A stretch of DNA of 64,000 nt. Source: Euryodendron excelsum. Taxonomy: Eukaryota > Streptophyta > Magnoliopsida > Ericales > Pentaphylacaceae. Below the pieces are notes generated by a model. It was not told where the DNA came from and did not search any database. It saw nothing but the letters and a program-made list of their open reading frames with translations. The DNA is taken from assembly GCA_033060915.1 (NCBI GenBank), contig CM065387.1, positions 44,161,501 through 44,225,500 of the forward strand. Direction: 5' to 3'. Position numbers and translations under genes: made by a program. Below are positions 1-11,854 of the stretch, piece after piece (positions within the stretch are counted from its first letter, which is position 1; the number at the start of each line of letters is the position of its first letter).

Positions 1-2
1 CT

Positions 3-3000
3 CCATTCCCGCAAAGGTTAACCAAACCAAAAAATGAACTTCTAAATGCGGAAATTTATGAAGTGTTCAAACAAGTAAAAGTCAACATCCCTATCCTTGA
101 CACAATCAAGCAAATACCTTCTTATGCTAAGTTCTTAAAGGACTTATGCACTTTTCAGCGAAGGTTGCATGTCAAGGAAACCGCCATGATGAACGAAAAT
201 CAAAGTGCGATTTTACAATGCAAAACTGTGCCGAAATTCAAGGACCCCGAATGTCCTACTATTTCTTGTACCATTGGGAATATCAAGATCAATCGTGCCT
301 TGTTAGACTTAGGGTCTAGTGTCAACCTTTTACCCTTTTCAGTGTATAAGGAACTTGGCCTAAGAGAGTTGAGCCCTACTTGGGTTACCTTGCAATTGGC
401 GGATCGTTCTATAAAGGTTCCAAAAGGTATTATCGAGGATATTCTCATCCAAGTTGATAACTTTTGCTTCCCGGTCGATTTCATTGTCCTAGACACCCAA
501 CCTGTTGAGAGTTGTATAGTTCACAACTAAATTCCTGTGATTTTGGGACGCCCTTTTCTAGCTACTTCCAATGCCATCATTCATTGTAGGAATGGGTTAG
601 TGAAATTGTCTTTTAGCAACACCACCTTCGAGCTTAACATCTTTTCGATTGTTAAACAAAAGGGGGAATGTGAGGATATCTAGGAGGTAGACATCATAGA
701 GAGCATAGTTTAAGAACACTTTGAGTTGGAGATTTTTGAGGACCCCTTGGAGAGGGCATTAGTGAGAGGTGAACCGCATGCTTCACTTGATAGTGAGGGC
801 ATGGCGTTGAGTGAATTTTCTTATTTAAAGGGTGAGAGAGAGGAGTGTTTACATGTGGGTCAATGGACCCCTTCTTTTGAACCCCTCCACCCTAGTGGTG
901 AGAAACCAATTCCTTCGGAGGAGAAGCCTCCCATTCCCGAGAGGAAGCCTTTGCCTTCCAATTTAAAGTATGCATTTTTAGGGGATGGGGAGTCGTACCC
1001 GGTTGTGATTTCCTCTAGCTTGTCTGGGAGCCAAGAGGAATGGTTGATAACATTGCTTAGGAAACATAGAAAAGCCCTAGGATGGACTATCGCCGACCTT
1101 CATGGGATTAGTCCTCTCATGTGCACTCATCGCATTTTCTTAAAAGAGGAGGCTAAATCCATTCGTCAAATACAAAAGTGATTGAATCCCAATATGAAGG
1201 AAGTGGTTAAAGGTGAGGTTTTAAAATTGCTTGATGCGGATATCATTTACCCCATCTCCGATTCGAAATGGGTTAGTCCGACCCAAGTGGTGCCTAAGAA
1301 ATCGGGTGTCACGGTGATAAGAAATGATAACAATGAGTTAGTGCCAACCCGTGTGCAAACCGGGTGGTGAATGTGCATTGATTATCGCCGCCTCAATAAT
1401 GTGACCTGAAAGGACCATTTCCCTTTACCCTTCCTTGATCAAGTCCTAGAAAGGGTGTCCGGTAAGGCTTTCTATTGTTTTCTAAATGGATATTCAGGGT
1501 ACAATCAAATTGATGTAGCCCTTGAGGATCAAGCCAAGACAACATTCACTTGTCCCTTTGGCACATATGCTTATAAACGTATGCCCTTCGGGCTATGTAA
1601 TGCACCGACAACATTTCAAAGGTGCATTATGAGCATATTTAGCGACATGGTTGAGCAAATTGTCGAAGTCTTCATGGATGATTTTTCCGTCTATGGGGAT
1701 ACTTATGAAGGTTGTCTTGGTAATCTAGGAAAAGTTTTGATGAGATGTGAGGAGAGTAACCTTGTGCTCAATTGGGAAAAATGTCATTTTATGGTTACAA
1801 GTGGTATAGTTTTGGGCCATATTGTGTCGGCTAAAGGGCTTGAAGTAGATAAAGCAAAAATTGAACTCATTCAAAAATTGTCCGCCCCAACGTGTGTGAA
1901 GGAGGTTAGATCATTTCTTGGGCATGCCGGTTTCTATCGGCGTTTCATTGAGGGTTTTAGTGCAATCTCTAGGCCCATGTGTCATCTTTTATCCCAAGAT
2001 GTTCCCTTTGAGTGGACATCTTCTTGTCAACAAGCTTTTGACAAGTTGAAGGGACTTTTGACCACAGCCCCAATCATTTGAGCACCCAATTGGTCTCTCC
2101 CATTTGAGCTAATATGTGATGCTAGCGACTATGCCATGGGGGCTGTCCTAGCACAAAGAGTTAATAAGAAGCCTTATGTCACTTATTATGCCTCTAGAAC
2201 TCTCAATGAAGCTCAAATCAACTATACTACAACCGAGAAAGAACTCCTTGCAGTGGTTTTTGTACTAGACAAATTTAGGTCTTACTTGATTGGGTCATTA
2301 GTCATCATCTACACCGACCATGCTGCACTAAAGTATCTCCTCACAAAACCTGATGCAAAACAGCGCCTCATTCAATAGATACTTTTGCTCTAAGAATTTC
2401 ATATTGAAATACGTGATAAAAAAGGGATTGAAAATGTAGTTGCGGACCACTTGTCTCGGCTTCCCTTAAATGGGCGAGCCATAGACCCAACCCCTATCAA
2501 GGAGCACTTTCCGGATGAGCATCTCATGCATATGAGTGCCGTTGAGCAAGTTTCAACCCCTTAGTTTGTGGACATTGCGAACTTCCTTATCACCGATGAG
2601 GTTCGTTCCATATGGCCATCAATTGACAAGCATAAATTCTTCCGGAATGTGCACTATTTTTTGTGGGATGATCCTCACTTGTTTAAGTATTGTTCGGACC
2701 AAATCATTCATCGGTGTGTCCCAAATCATGAATTTCAACAAGTAATAGAGTTTTGTCATTCTCATGCTTGTGGAGGACACTTCTCCCCCAAGAAAACCAC
2801 GGCTAAAATTTTGTAATGTGGGCTTTATTGGTCCACCATGTTCAAGGATGTACATACCTTGTGTCTTACTTGCGATAGGTGCCAACAGTTAGGGACACTT
2901 TTTAAGAGGCACATGATGCCTCTTCACCCCATTACTATTTTGGAAATATTTGATTTTTGGGGGATTGATTTCATGGGACCGTTTCCTAACTCATGTGGCT

Positions 3001-3854
3001 ACCCTTTTATTCTTGTTGCGGTCGATTATGTCTCCAAGTGGGTGGAAGCAATTGCCACCCGAAGCAATGACCACCATGTGGTCTTGCGATTTTTGAAAGA
3101 GAACATTTTTTGTAGGTATGGCATGTCTCGAGTCGTGATAAGTGATGGCGGTTCGCATTTTTGTAACAAGCCCTTTGCGTCTATAATGCGTAAGTATGGA
3201 GTGGTCCATAAGGTTGGATTACCATACCATCCTCAAACGCAAGGGCAAGTAGAGTTGGCCAATTGGGAAATCAAGCGGATTTTTGAGAAAACCGTCAATC
3301 CAAATAGGAAAGATTGGTCTCTTAGATTGACCGATGGGTTGTGGGCATACCGCACAGGTTATAAAACCATTCTTGCCGTATCATCCTATAGACTTGTATA
3401 CGGGAAGGCCTGTCATCTTCCCGTCGAAATTGAGTATAAAGCATATTGGGCGATTCGTCAATGTAATGAGGATATTGATGTTGCGGGTACCCACCGCGAA
3501 CTCCAACTCAATGAGTTAGATGAACTCCGCAATGATTCATTTGAAAATGCAAAAATTGCTAAGGCTCGGATGAAACACTTTCATGACCAACATATCATTC
3601 GAAAAACTTTCAAAGTTGGCCAAAAAGTGTTATTGTATGATTCACGCTTGCATCTATTTCCGGGCAAATTGCGGAGTAAGTGGGCCGGGCCATACCTTGT
3701 GAAAGAAGTTTTTTCCCATGGAGTCATTGAGGTGCAAAATCTCACAAATGGCTCGGCATTTAAGGTGAATGGTCAGCGGCTAAAGCCGTATTTTGAGTCG
3801 TTCCAAGGGGAGTTGAATTGTGTGGATCTCATTGATCCACCGTCCTGTGAGTGA
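3..3854 (+). pseudogene. Athila-type pol polyprotein (protease, reverse transcriptase, RNase H, integrase), broken by stops
   Basis: One reading frame (positions divisible by 3) runs from the left edge to the stop after base 3850 with no frameshift. Domains in order: gag-pol linker (3-260); aspartic protease with DLGSSVNLLP near 306; reverse transcriptase (1182-2081) with DYRRLN and the catalytic FMDD at 1671-1682; RNase H (about 2110-2480) with CDASDYAMGAVL and TDHAAL; integrase zinc region (about 2750-2890) with CDRCQ; integrase core with WGIDFMG, VISDGG and the glutamate of QGQVELAN; and a GPY-type C-terminal module. Stops occur at 528, 681, 711, 1179, 1368, 1407, 2079, 2376, 2391, 2562 and 2814. 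Each is explained by a C-to-T or G-to-A change in an expected Gln, Arg or Trp codon. The catalytic motifs listed survive, but the reading frame cannot give a full protein. Confidence 0.9.
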
Positions 3855-4567
3855 CATTAGATTGTCGTGTTTTATAGTTTAAGAGTAGTTCTTTTGTTTT
3901 CCTTTTTAAAGGTTTCTTTCTCTTTTCTTTTTGGTAGTTAGTTGTGTACATTCGTATTCCCGAGGGTCCCGGCCACCCTGTTGTTCTTTTTCTCGTCCAT
4001 TTTCCTCATGCCTTGAGGTCATGGTATGATTCCAGTTGGGGGGGGGGGGGACCATTTGCATGTTGCTATGGAAAATTCTATGAATTTCTGCAGAACTTTA
4101 GAGAGGCTGTTTTTGTGATCGATCGGTAGGCCAAACTGATCGATCGGCCGATTGATCGTGTACGTTGCGATCGATCGGCCGATCAAACGATGAAGACTAG
4201 CGATTGATCGGGCATGGAATTTATTACCGCACTGATCGAAAGGAAGCGGTATCGATCGATCGGCCGTTCGATCGGTGGCGTTCCATTTCGATCGGTCCGT
4301 ATGGCGATCGATCGGTTTAAGAGCCGATCGATCGGTGACAAAGCTGCCTATAAAATCCCATAGTTTCACTGTTCATTCACTTTCGCTCGCGAGTATTTGA
4401 GAGTTTTGAGAGTCTGTTTATATATTGGAGTAGCAAGGCCCTGCCAGCTCACTTTGGTGGACTTTGCCTCGCCTTTTCACAGTTTTCTGTGCTTCGAGAG
4501 GTATTCCTTCCGCCAATCTTTGTCCATTCTTTTCATTTCCAGCTGTACTTAGCTTAGTTAGAGGGCT
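3855..4567 (+). other. Spacer between integrase and env-position ORF of TE-A1
   Basis: This holds no convincing gene. It contains a polypurine-like tract (AGTT followed by 13 G, 4034-4050), then a block of GATCGATCGG-type repeats (about 4116-4335) and a TATA box at 4349, followed by a pyrimidine-rich leader up to the next ORF. ORFs called across the GATC block are low-complexity products of the repeat. Confidence 0.7.
4062..4356 (+). promoter_or_regulatory. Internal U3-like module with TATA box upstream of the env-position ORF
   Basis: A conserved stretch (GCAGAACTTTAGAGAGGCTG near 4089) is followed by about ten GATCGATCGG-type motifs, a perfect 12-mer CCGATCGATCGG at 4324-4335, and TATAAAAT at 4349-4356. 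The TE-A LTR has the same order: CAAACTTCAGAGAGGGCG at 7751, the GATC cluster, then TATAAAAG at 7957. I infer a duplicated U3 promoter that could drive a separate transcript of the ORF starting at 4568. The sequence shows resemblance only; promoter activity is not shown. Confidence 0.6.
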
Positions 4568-5871
4568 ATGGTCGAGACTAGGAGTACTGAGGGTATAGCT
4601 GGGGTGAGGACTTCTCAGACTCTGGCTCAGTTTCAGCAGCTCCAGCGAGAGCATGCTAGGAGGGAGAGAGAGAGAGAGAGAGAGTATGATACTACTCATT
4701 TTTGGGGGAGAGATCAGGAGCGAGAGTTTGGACGGGTGTGGAGCACCCGTAAGGTAGTAGTAGAGAGGCGTTGGACCGTGAGTCAGTTGGATGGTGAGCC
4801 ATATGGTTGGCTCAAGCCATTGACCGATCGCCAGTTGTTAAGTTTAGCTTCCTTTAGAGGCCAGTACTCAGCCACCCTCGTGGCAGAGTTCATGGCCAAC
4901 ATTTCATCGGACCCCGTTGGTGGCGACAAGCATATTATTCGCTCTTGGGTTCGGGGTAGGCATGTTGTTATCACCCTGGATTCCTTTGCTGAGCAATTTG
5001 GTATACCGAGGGTTGCTAACCCTCAGTTCTCTTATGATGGGTAGCACCCACCATCTCATGAGGAGATGTGCGCTGAGATTCTAGCACCGGGAGAGTCCTG
5101 GACTGCTTCCCAGATCAGGATTAGGCAGGTTGCCCCCAGATACCACCCGCTGTTCCTTTGGACATGCTATTCGATCTTTCCATTGGGGAGGACGGTGGAG
5201 TGTAGTAGGATGTGGGGGCAGTTGATGTGGGCTATTGACACGAGCAGGACTATTGACTTGCCCCACTTCATGTGTATGGCATTGTAGGCCGCGACCTAGG
5301 TTGCTACTCTCCAATCCAGCATCCCTTTTGGTTGCTTTCTGATAGTGAGGATTAGGGCGGCTAGGGTTAGTGTTGTAGATGTTGCCCTGCTTTCCTCCTC
5401 GATTGACATAGACTAGAAGACAGAGAAGAGGGCGGTAGGGCAGTTGTTGAAGAAGGGGGGGGTCAGCTAGTTCAGCTCACTCATCTTCTCAGCAACCGCC
5501 TTCTCAGACACAGGAGGAGACCCAGTCAGGGGGGCAGCGGCAGGATCAGACAGAGCAGCCACCTCAGGCTCAAGCTTAGGCTCAGGCTCAGGATCAGGAG
5601 GAGCCGGCTTAGGGAACGTTACTTCAGACTTTGGCAGCCATCGAGGAACAGCTGACCACTCAGCAGACAGAGCGCCAGCAATGGCAGGCTGACATTATGG
5701 CTAGATTAGATCTCTAAGACACTGTCATTGCTACACTTCAGGGTCAGCTGACTAACATTCAGCAGCAGCAACAGACACAGTCCATTCGACTCTAGGAGAT
5801 CATCCAGCACCTTGGACGGCCTCCTCCGGATGATGATAGGGACTTCTTTTCTGATCTCCAGTTAGATTAGA
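4568..5871 (+). pseudogene. Env-position ORF of TE-A1 (plant-transposon-protein-like domain, Q-rich C-terminus), broken
   Basis: The frame opens at ATG 4568. An N-terminal basic, coiled-coil-like part includes a GA-microsatellite-encoded RERERE run. Next comes a globular part (about residues 60-240) with AEFMANISSD, WVRGRHVVITLDSFAEQFGI and DTSRTIDLPHF, which resembles the domain found downstream of integrase in Athila elements. The C-terminus is rich in Gln (QTQEETQSGG, then repeated TLQ/QQQ segments) and ends near DFFSDLQLD. In-frame stops include 5042, 5285 and 5415. The paralogue at 9596-10229 has TGG (Trp) at the positions equivalent to the last two, so these stops are G-to-A changes. 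The function is unknown; I see no clear transmembrane or envelope signature, so 'env' refers to position only. Confidence 0.65.
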
Positions 5872-7445
5872 TGCATTATGCACTTCATAGCATTTCATTT
5901 CATATCATGTATCTAAATCTTTTTTATTATAGTGGATGTATTTATTTTTGAGCTGTTTGTATAGTGATCTTTCCTATTTTGTCATACCCCTTTTTGTATT
6001 CGTTTATTGTATTTTTTTGTCTATCCCAGGTATATTTTGGCATTTCAGTTACGGGTATACTTTTTGATTGATATCCATATCGCATGTATTGTTTCGACCG
6101 AGGTAATGGGTATTGTATGGTATCAGTATCGCTCTTTTCTATAACTTGACACCTTAGCTATGTCCTTAATTGTTGATATCATTTCTTTTTGGATTTTTGT
6201 GATGGAGGTATCAAGGTTGTTTCAAACAAGTACCATACCATGCTTTTGATTAAATTTGAATTGATGATTAATCCATCTTAGAGATTATGATACATTGTAA
6301 GTTTTTGGCATAAAATCGTTATAAGAGACAATTCATATTGTTGCGCACTAACATGTTATGTGATGCCTTGTGTATCATTCTTATGCATGTATGTCCTTAT
6401 AAGGTGGAGATTTTTACTGTGTGAGCTTTAGAGCCTATTTATCGCCTTTGAAGAGTGAATCACATTTATTCAAGATTATTTTTGTTGATCCTCATTCATT
6501 AAATAGCTTTATTATATTTGATTTTGGTTTACATGTTCGAGTGTTAGATAGATTTATTAACCCCTTATACACTTTTGAAGTTTTGATTTGTTGTATTCTT
6601 CGGATTTTAAACGCATAGGCCATTTCATTCCATTAAGCCATTTCATGGGTATTTTTCTTCCTTTTAATGTTCATATGCATGTGCATTAGTTTAAAAATTG
6701 TCAATGCCAATAGATGCATTGCTCTTATATTTGTAAAGTTAGAAGTGTATGGAGTTGAAGAGTAAAGAAAAATATATATAGAGACAAAGGGATGAAAAGG
6801 TATACCCAAAAAAAAAAAAGAGAAAGAATCAAATACAAAAGAAGTGAGGTGAAGGAAGATTACAAAAGTGATTCAAAAGATTCGAAGTGCGGAAGTGAAT
6901 ATCATTGATCATCATGTGTAATGCGCATGCATATGTTGAAACCTTTTACCACTTTCTATCCTCTTACATGGCTCTTCTTTTATTCATCACCCTTATGGCC
7001 TTGATATCCGAAGATATATGAATCTTTAATTCAATTGTGTATAAGGCATTAATGTCAATTTTCTAAATTATGCTTAAGCTGTGAATATTCCTTCATGAAG
7101 CTATGCCAAGTCGATACACTTATAATTTATTCATTTTTGGTTTCAGAATTGCTCTACTTGCATGATTTATATATTTACTCGTTAAAAGAGCTTTCCAATG
7201 AGAGACCATGAGTGTTCATGTTTAAAGTTGAGTATATGCCTTGTGAGACTTGGATCGAAGCATCAAAGACGTAATTGTAGGAGTTTTGAATCATTAAGGT
7301 CATATGTCATTGGTAGTACGCGTCAATGTGTTTTATTTTTTCCATGTTTTATGCCTTTGCCTTACGATGGTTCACAACCTAGGTGGATGGAGATTTGACT
7401 TGAATAAGGTTAATACATGTGTATATTTTTGTTTTTCCTCTCATA
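5872..7445 (+). other. Long 3' noncoding tail of TE-A1
   Basis: AT-rich DNA without a supportable gene. It is collinear with 10230-11792 of the second TE-A copy. Landmarks such as GTGAGCTTTAGAG (near 6421) recur at the same relative place in TE-C (near 54926) and, reversed, in TE-B (near 48690), so the tail is shared across families. It contains an A-rich run near 6809-6821. Confidence 0.7.
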
Positions 7446-7507
7446 CTTTGATAGGGACTATCAAAGGCTTAGTTGGGGGGTGTTGATTACTCTCAGAAAT
7501 AGTAATC
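7446..7507 (+). promoter_or_regulatory. Polypurine tract flanked by two hairpins (TE-A1)
   Basis: The upstream hairpin has arms CTTTGATAG and CTATCAAAG around a GGA loop (7446-7466). The polypurine tract AGTTGGGGGG follows (7471-7480). The first bases of U3 form a second stem, GATTACT (7485-7491) with AGTAATC (7501-7507). The tract primes plus-strand synthesis in LTR retrotransposons. The hairpin role is inferred from conservation in TE-B, TE-C and TE-D. Confidence 0.75.
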
Positions 7508-8983
7508 TCTAGGCTTAAATGGTTAGTTGATTAGTTGAATTTCAGTGTTAATTTAGTATTTTAACTCCTAAAATGCATTAAAACTCTTTTTGTGCACTTC
7601 TTACAGGAATTGGAGCTTAAACTAAGGCAAATGGGCAAATATGAGGAGGACCGATCGATCGCCCAATCGAACGGTCCATGGAACGTTCGATCGGCCGATC
7701 GATCACAAGATCACCGATCGATCGGTGATTCTTTATTTGACCTTCTGTAGCAAACTTCAGAGAGGGCGTTTTTTTGATAGATCGGTCGTTCGATCGGTGA
7801 TGTCGAAATTCTCTCAACAGACGACAGAAATGCAAACTTCAGAGGGGTCGGTTTTGCGATCGATCAGGCGTTCGATCGCCATCGCCGTTCGATCGGCCGT
7901 TCGATCGGTCGCCCTACTGATCGATCGATTTGTACAAGCTCTGTTTTTCTGCAGAGTATAAAAGCTGTATATACGGGACAAAGTGGATTCTAGGGTTTTT
8001 TCTGCAGAACTGGACAGAGGAGGAGCTTCCAAAAGGGGTATTTTGTTATTTTGTAAGGTTTTTAGTTAGATTTACTTTAATGCTTTGTATTGTTGTCATT
8101 TATTTGTTTTGGATCATTGTAAATGAATGCTTGATATATATGAAGTAAATGTTTTTCTACTCTTTCTAGCCATTTTCCCTCATTTTCTTGCCGTTTTGCC
8201 TCACTTTCTTAACAAGCAAACACTAGTGCTATATAGTTTAATGGTAGATTTGTCTTCTTTTATGCTCTTTGACATGGATTCTAGTAGCTAAACATCCCTT
8301 GGATGTGGTTGTGAAGATCCACCAAGCATCTTCAAAGGGTTGAAAATGAGTTGTATGAACTTTAAACTCATATCCTTAAAATTCTATGGTTCCATTTGAT
8401 TTAGTATGAGATTCATTAGAAAAACTTAGATTCATAATCCCTTGGCAATATTTATGCACAAATCAATGTTTGGTACAGGTATTGCACATGTCTAAAGTTT
8501 GATTCTAAGGTGCCAATTATAGATTTCCTCTTTATGCTCAATCCAACAAAAATTCACATTTTTATAGTCGACATTTTCCGATTCAAGAATCCAAGGTGTG
8601 ATTCTTGATTTGAGTTATAAACCTCTCATTGGAAACCCTTGTTGTGAATTGGTGGATCGAAACAACCATGTCTAAGCTTTTTTCCTAAATTACATAAAAC
8701 TAGATTTGATTGCCCTCATTAGTCATTAAGTTATTGCATTAAGCATTGAAGCACCATCATCTCAAAACCAACATATTTTCGGTCTCTTTTAAGTTAGGAA
8801 AAGAAAAGAATTTTCATTTGCAATCCATCAAGATAAGTGCACGTGCTAGTTAAGCTTTGTTGCTATATTTTCAGAATTCTCTTGGGATAGAACGACACCG
8901 GATCCTCCGGTTTTTACTACATGCGCGACCTCTGTACTCTTGCGGAGTAACTCCGGTTGTGAAGCACATCTGGAGGTGTACCA
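7484..8983 (+). repeat. TE-A1 3' LTR (1500 bp)
   Basis: The LTR runs TGATTACTC...GTACCA and is preceded by a polypurine tract, so it is a 3' LTR. The U3 part holds a GATCGATCGG cluster (7651-7930), including an 18-bp perfect palindrome at 7711-7728. A TATA box, TATAAAAG, lies at 7957-7964. Near the end, U5 has a small stem (CTCTG 8930, CGGAG 8943) around TACTCTTG. Three other TE-A LTRs in the window (11831, 29060, 37431) match end to end. Long ORFs inside it merely translate the GATC repeats into DRSIDRSI-like strings. Confidence 0.9.
7651..7930 (+). promoter_or_regulatory. U3 cluster of CCGATCGATCGG-type palindromes, upstream of TATA
   Basis: The cluster has repeated half and full copies of CCGATCGATCGG, perfect at 7714-7725, interleaved with two copies of CAAACTTCAGAG (7751, 7832). 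A TATA box follows at 7957, as expected for the core promoter of an LTR. The spacing and repetition suggest binding sites for a dimeric protein; this is inference. Confidence 0.6.
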
Positions 8984-9595
8984 AAAATGCATTCTGGATG
9001 AACAATAATCATCCGAATACCGTCCGAACAGTGCGTCTAACGGCCGTTTGAAGTGCGTCCGGACGGTGAACGGTAACCGTCCGGACGCACTATTCACCGT
9101 CCGAACAGTACTATTCACCGTTCAGACAGGTACTGTTCACTGTTTGGATGGTGAACAGTAACCATCCGTACGATGAACAGCAACTGTTCGAACTCACTGT
9201 TCGGACGGATACTATTTATCCCTGTTCGACCCAGCAACTTTGAAACTTAATTTGACCACCCTAGAGCTCAATTCAGCCGATGCACATTAGATGACAAGTT
9301 GTAGCTCTTGAAGTCTTCTTTCCAATGCCGCAAAAATCAGCTCAATCGAATGTTGGAGTGAAATGTTATCGCCAAAATACAAAGACAGGTTGGACTTCTC
9401 ATGACCAGTTTGCTCGTTTTAATCCTGTTTTGATCATTCTTTGCGTCTAAATGCCTTTATTAGCTCCTATAACCTACAAAGCACACACAAAATACAATTA
9501 ATCAAATATTAAACTAAAATAAGATAATTAACTACAATTTAAGTTTAACAATGTGCAAATTAAGGGCTTATGATTACACTTTTAAGGTGTAATCA
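8984..9595 (-). repeat. TE-B LTR remnant (B1), truncated on its left by TE-A1
   Basis: On the minus strand this begins with the family start (arms TGATTACAC and GTGTAATCA around CTTAAAA) at 9595. It runs through the TE-B noncoding LTR body to the CCGTCCGGACGG-type palindromes (9020-9200), where TE-A1 cuts it off. Base 9596 continues directly into TE-A2 sequence that is uninterrupted in the TE-A1 copy near 5231, so the right boundary is exact. Confidence 0.8.
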
Positions 9596-9596
9596 G

Positions 9597-10229
9597 TAGG
9601 CTATTGGGATGAGCAAGACTATTGACTTGCCTCACTTCATGTATGTGGAACTATGGGCCAGGACCCAGGTTGCTACTCCCCAATCCAGCATCCCTTTTGG
9701 TTGCTTTCTAATAGCGAGGATTAGGGCGGTTGGGATTAGCGTTGCAGATGTTGTCCTGCTATCCTCCTCGACTAACATAGATTGGAAGATAGAGAAGAGG
9801 GCGGCAGGGCAGTTGGCGAAGGGGGGGGGGGCAGCTAGTTCAACTCTCTCATCTTCTCAGCAACTGCCTTCTCAGACACAGGCCGAGATCCAGTCAGGGG
9901 AGCAGCAGCATGATCAGACAGAGCAGACAGCGCAGCCCTAGGCTCAAGATCAGGAGGAGCCAGCTCAGGGGACGATACTTCAGACTTTGGCAGCCATCTA
10001 GGAGCAGCTGACCATTCAGCAAACAGAGCGCCAGCAGTGGCAGGCCAACATTATGGCTAGATTAGATCTCTAGGACACTGCCAGTGCTACACTTCAGGCT
10101 CAGTTGACTGACATTCAGCAATAGCAGCAGACACAGTCCACTCGACTCTAGGAGATCATCCAGCACCTTAGACGGCCTCCTCCGGATGATGATAGGGACT
10201 TCTTTTCTGATCTCCAATTAGATTAGATG
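9597..10229 (+). pseudogene. C-terminal part of the env-position ORF, TE-A2
   Basis: The frame starting near 9609 reads KTIDLPHFMYVELWARTQVA and continues to a Gln-rich segment. It matches the part of the TE-A1 ORF from about 5240. The tryptophans at ELWAR and DWKIE are intact here but are stops in TE-A1. A run of 11 G at 9821-9831 lies in the frame, and stops follow in the Gln-rich tail. The N-terminal half is missing because of the TE-B insertion at 9595/9596. Confidence 0.65.
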
Positions 10230-11792
10230 CATTGTGCACTTTATAGCATTTCATTTCATATGATGTATCTAAATCTTTTTTATTATAGTGGATGTATTTA
10301 TTTTTGAGCTATTTGTATAATGATCTTTCCTATTTTGTCATACCCTTTTTTGTATTTTTTTGTCTATCCCAGGTATATTTTGGCATTTCAGTTACGGGTA
10401 TACTTTTTGATTGATATCCATATCGCATGTATTGTTTTGACTGAGGTAATGGGTATTGTATGGTATCAGTATCGCTCTTTTCTATAACTTGACACCTTAG
10501 CTATGTCCTTAATTGTTGATATTATTTCTTTTTGGATTTTTGTGATGGAGGTGTCAAGGTTGTTTCAGACAAGCACCATACCATGTTTTTTATTAAATTT
10601 GAGTTGATGATTAACCCACCTTAGCGATTATGATACATTGCAAGTTTTTGGTATAAAATCATTATAAGAGACAATTCACATTGTTGTGCACTAACATGTT
10701 ATGTGATGCCTTATGTTTTATTCTTATGCATGCATGTCCTTATAAGGGGAAGATTTTTGCCGTGTGAGCTTTAGAGCCTATTTATCGCATTTGAAGAGTG
10801 AATCACATTTATTCAAGATTATTTTTGTTGATCCTTATTCATTGAATAGCTTCATTATATTTGATTTTGGTTTACATATTCGAGTGTTAGATAGATTTAT
10901 TGACCCCTTATACATTTTTTAAGTTTTGATTTGTTGTATTCTTCGGATTCTAAACGCATAAGCCATTTCATTCCATCAAACCATTTCATGTGTATTTTTC
11001 TTCTTCTTAATATTCATATGCATGTGCATAAGTTTAAAAGTTGTCAACGCCAATTGATGCATTGTTCTTACATTTGTAAAGTTGGAAGTGTATTGGAGTT
11101 GAAGAGTAAAGGAAAGAAAAAAAAAAGAAGAAATATATAAAGAAAGGGTTGAAAAGGTGTATTTAAAAAAAAAAAAAGTGAGGTGAAGGAAGATGAAAAA
11201 AATTGCAAAAGTGATTCAAAAGATTGAAAGTGCGGAAGTGAATGTCATTGATCATCATGTGTAATAAGCATGCATATGTTGAAACCTTTTACCACTTTCT
11301 ACCCTCTTACATGGCTTTTTCTTTCATTCATCACCCTTATGGCCTCAATATCCAAAGATACATGAATCTTTAATTCAATTGTGTATAAGGCATTAATGTC
11401 AATTTTCTAAATTATCCTTAAACTGTGAATATTCCTTCATTAAGCTATGCCAAGTCGATACACTTACAATTTATTCATTTTTGGTTTCGGAATTGCTCTA
11501 CTTGTATGATTTATACATGTACTCGTTAAAAGAGCTTTCCATTGAGGGACCATGAGTGTTCATGTTCAAAGTTGAGTGTATGCCTTGTGAGACTTGGATC
11601 GAAGCATCAAGGACATAATTGTACGAGTTATGAGCAATTAGGGTCATATGTCATTGGTAGTACACATCAATGTGCTTTCTTTCTTCCATGCTTTATGCCT
11701 TTGCCTTGTGATGGTTCACAACCTAGGTGGGTGGAGATTTGACTTGAATGAGGTTAATACATGTTGTGTATATTTTTGTTTTTCTTTTCGTA
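10230..11792 (+). other. 3' noncoding tail of TE-A2
   Basis: Collinear with 5872-7445 and without a supportable gene. A-rich runs lie near 11116-11126 and 11164-11177. Confidence 0.65.
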
Positions 11793-11854
11793 CTTTGATA
11801 GGGACTGTCAAAGGCTTAGTTGGGGGGTGTTGATTACTCTCAGAAATAGTAATC
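11793..11854 (+). promoter_or_regulatory. Polypurine tract with flanking hairpins (TE-A2)
   Basis: The upstream arms are CTTTGATAG and CTGTCAAAG around GGA (11793-11813). The single difference from TE-A1 turns an A-T pair into a G-U wobble, so the stem would still form in RNA. The tract and the start of U3 (TGATTACT at 11831, AGTAATC downstream) follow. Confidence 0.7.

Larger units (their letters stand above)
1..8983 (+). mobile_element. TE-A1: Athila-like Ty3/gypsy LTR retrotransposon, 3' portion
   Basis: The order seen is gag/pol tail, integrase, spacer, a further ORF in the env position, about 1.6 kb of noncoding DNA, polypurine tract and 3' LTR. This is the Athila arrangement. The 5' LTR, primer site and most of gag lie beyond the left edge. 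The LTR end at 8983 abuts a reversed TE-B LTR fragment, so I infer insertion into that LTR; the predicted target duplication is AAAAT (8984-8988), with its partner outside the window. Coding parts hold many stop codons, so this copy is dead. Confidence is high for the lineage and moderate for the exact right boundary. Confidence 0.85.

Noticed and set aside
4116..4335. Regular palindromic GATC repeats as a CRISPR array
   Set aside because: Repeats are short, irregularly spaced and lack unique equal-length spacers; the setting is a plant retrotransposon.
4568..5871. A true envelope gene in TE-A1
   Set aside because: Position fits, but I see no signal peptide, fusion peptide or transmembrane segment; only the plant-transposon-type domain and a Gln-rich tail.
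7641..7961. ORFs inside TE-A LTRs (also 30034-30216, 38373-38815 and others) with DRSIDRSI-like repeats, looking like a repetitive protein gene
   Set aside because: They translate the GATCGATCGG repeats in several frames and both strands. They fall in LTR U3 upstream of the TATA box and are not conserved between LTR copies.
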